From NCBI GenBank assembly GCA_938014945.1, contig CALLQH010000379.1:1-8100 (forward strand): a stretch of DNA of 8,100 nucleotides. The letters are read 5' to 3'. The stretch is from an uncultured bacterium. Its GTDB lineage: Bacteria; Pseudomonadota; Alphaproteobacteria; SP197. The notes beneath the pieces are model-generated. The model ran no database searches. It was not told where the DNA came from and saw only the letters and a list, made by a program, of their open reading frames with translations. This document shows positions 7,316 to 8,100 of this stretch, piece by piece. Each line of letters opens with the position of its first letter. Positions within the stretch are counted from its first letter, which is position 1. The position numbers were made by a program, and so were the translations under genes.

Positions 7316-8100
7316 TCAGCTCTTGTCCTCGCCCGGCGCGGGGCTGCCCTTGGGGCGGCGGCCCAGCAACTGGTAGAGCTCGTGCTCCTTCTTGATCATC
7401 TCCTCGGCGTTGTTCTCGGCCCAGGTCTGGTCGATCGCCTTGTCGTTCTTGGCGCGCTCGGCCTTCAGCGCCTGGATGAAGCTGCCGTCCTTGATCTTGC
7501 CGATCATCTCGCGCATGCCGGCCAGCGTCTTCTCCTCGTCGAAGTACTGCTTGGACCACACCAGGTGGCCATACTGGGCGGTCATGCTGGTGCGCTTCAT
7601 GCGCTCGAAGGCGCCGAGGTCGCGGCCGTACTCGGCGAACTTCACGCCCTCGCCGGAGGCATAGAGGTCGAGCATCACCGCCTCGGGCGAGCAGCCCGCC
7701 TCGACCAGCGCCTTGTACATGGCGCGCAGGCCGTAAAGGCTCGGCTGGTGCTCCTCGAAGAGGTCGATCATGACCTCCTCCTCGAAGCTCGATTCCAGCA
7801 CGCCCATCTTGGTGGTGCCGATCGCCTTGGAGATCGCCAGACACATCTCGTGGGCCTTGCCGCTGGCGTCCTGGGCGACCGCGATCAGGCTGGGAAAGCC
7901 GCGGCCTTCCAGGAAGGTCGCGCGCACGCCCTCGCCCAGCATGCGCGGGGCGACCATGACGACGTCGACATCCGGGCCGGGGACGATCTCCTTGTAGTTG
8001 ATGTTGAAGCCGTGGGCGAAGCTCATGACGTCGCCCTTCTTCAGGCTCTTCTTCACCCAGTTCTCATAGACCTCGGGCTGGCTGTCGTCCGACGTCAGCA
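7316..8100 (-). CDS. Divergent ketol-acid reductoisomerase (IlvC-like) homologue, 5' end off-window
   Basis: The last 260 residues of a KARI-family protein; the Rossmann N-terminus (about 80 residues with the GxGxxG loop) lies beyond 8100. Numbering from the first full codon (8098-8096): FAHGFNI carries the conserved His29, followed by DVDVVMVAPR (43-52), PSLIAVAQDASGKA (69-82), GVLESSFEEE, and the metal-site helix DLFEEH with Asp112 and Glu116. The predicted full length (about 340) fits class I KARI, which converts acetolactate with NADPH and Mg2+ in valine/isoleucine synthesis. Key positions differ from IlvC: VAPK is VAPR (Arg52), DLFGEQ is DLFEEH, and the second acidic pair (FECLHE in IlvC) reads LDLYASGE (Asp144, Glu150, two residues inserted). 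The substrate-contact Ser (Ser171, in TSMTAQYG) remains. Its place 25 bases upstream of hyuA suggests a role in that pathway. Annotating it simply as ilvC would be risky. Confidence 0.85.
   Translation of the reverse strand, partial: LTSDDSQPEVYENWVKKSLKKGDVMSFAHGFNINYKEIVPGPDVDVVMVAPRMLGEGVRATFLEGRGFPSLIAVAQDASGKAHEMCLAISKAIGTTKMGVLESSFEEEVMIDLFEEHQPSLYGLRAMYKALVEAGCSPEAVMLDLYASGEGVKFAEYGRDLGAFERMKRTSMTAQYGHLVWSKQYFDEEKTLAGMREMIGKIKDGSFIQALKAERAKNDKAIDQTWAENNAEEMIKKEHELYQLLGRRPKGSPAPGEDKS

Noticed and set aside
5275..7395. Long plus-strand open frame (706 codons) opposite hyuA
   Set aside because: Antisense shadow of hyuA with no recognisable domain. High GC removes stop codons from such frames.
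7316..8056. Treating the GTG at 8056 as the start of the KARI-like gene
   Set aside because: The same frame continues to the window edge with KARI-like residues (DDSQPEVYENW), and a start at 8056 would remove the whole NADPH-binding domain.

Overview
The window is high-GC, gene-dense bacterial DNA. Its codon bias (strong G/C at third positions) and gene content suggest a proteobacterium, most likely an alphaproteobacterium; that placement is inference from composition and gene style, not from any marker gene. I see no rRNA, tRNA, insertion sequence, CRISPR array or phage gene.

Layout. Bases 1-118 hold the end or upstream region of something not resolvable here. A classical short-chain dehydrogenase/reductase (119-880, +) follows. 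It converges, with a 4-base gap, on a class II aldolase/adducin-fold protein (885-1667, -). That gene is divergent from a 14-TM MFS transporter (1807-3234, +). The 139-base gap between them is the only sizeable regulatory space in the window and holds an A/T-rich patch with a promoter-like sequence and a dyad. The transporter stops one base short of the end of a leftward operon: a ketol-acid reductoisomerase (KARI, IlvC-like) homologue (7316 to beyond 8100), then hyuA-type (5248-7290), then hyuB-type (3236-5251). The last two overlap by 4 bases.

How they may work together. HyuA and HyuB homologues form ATP-dependent complexes that open lactam or hydantoin rings or carboxylate ketones (5-oxoprolinase, N-methylhydantoinase, acetone and acetophenone carboxylase families). 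A transporter, a dehydrogenase and an aldolase-fold enzyme next to them suggest uptake or export and breakdown of a small organic compound. The substrate cannot be read from sequence.

The most unusual element is the KARI homologue at the head of the hyuAB operon. It keeps the KARI fold signature and part of the metal site, but several normally invariant active-site positions are changed: the VAPK lysine is Arg, and the second acidic pair is rebuilt as D...SGE. This looks like a divergent KARI branch possibly serving this pathway rather than valine/isoleucine synthesis.
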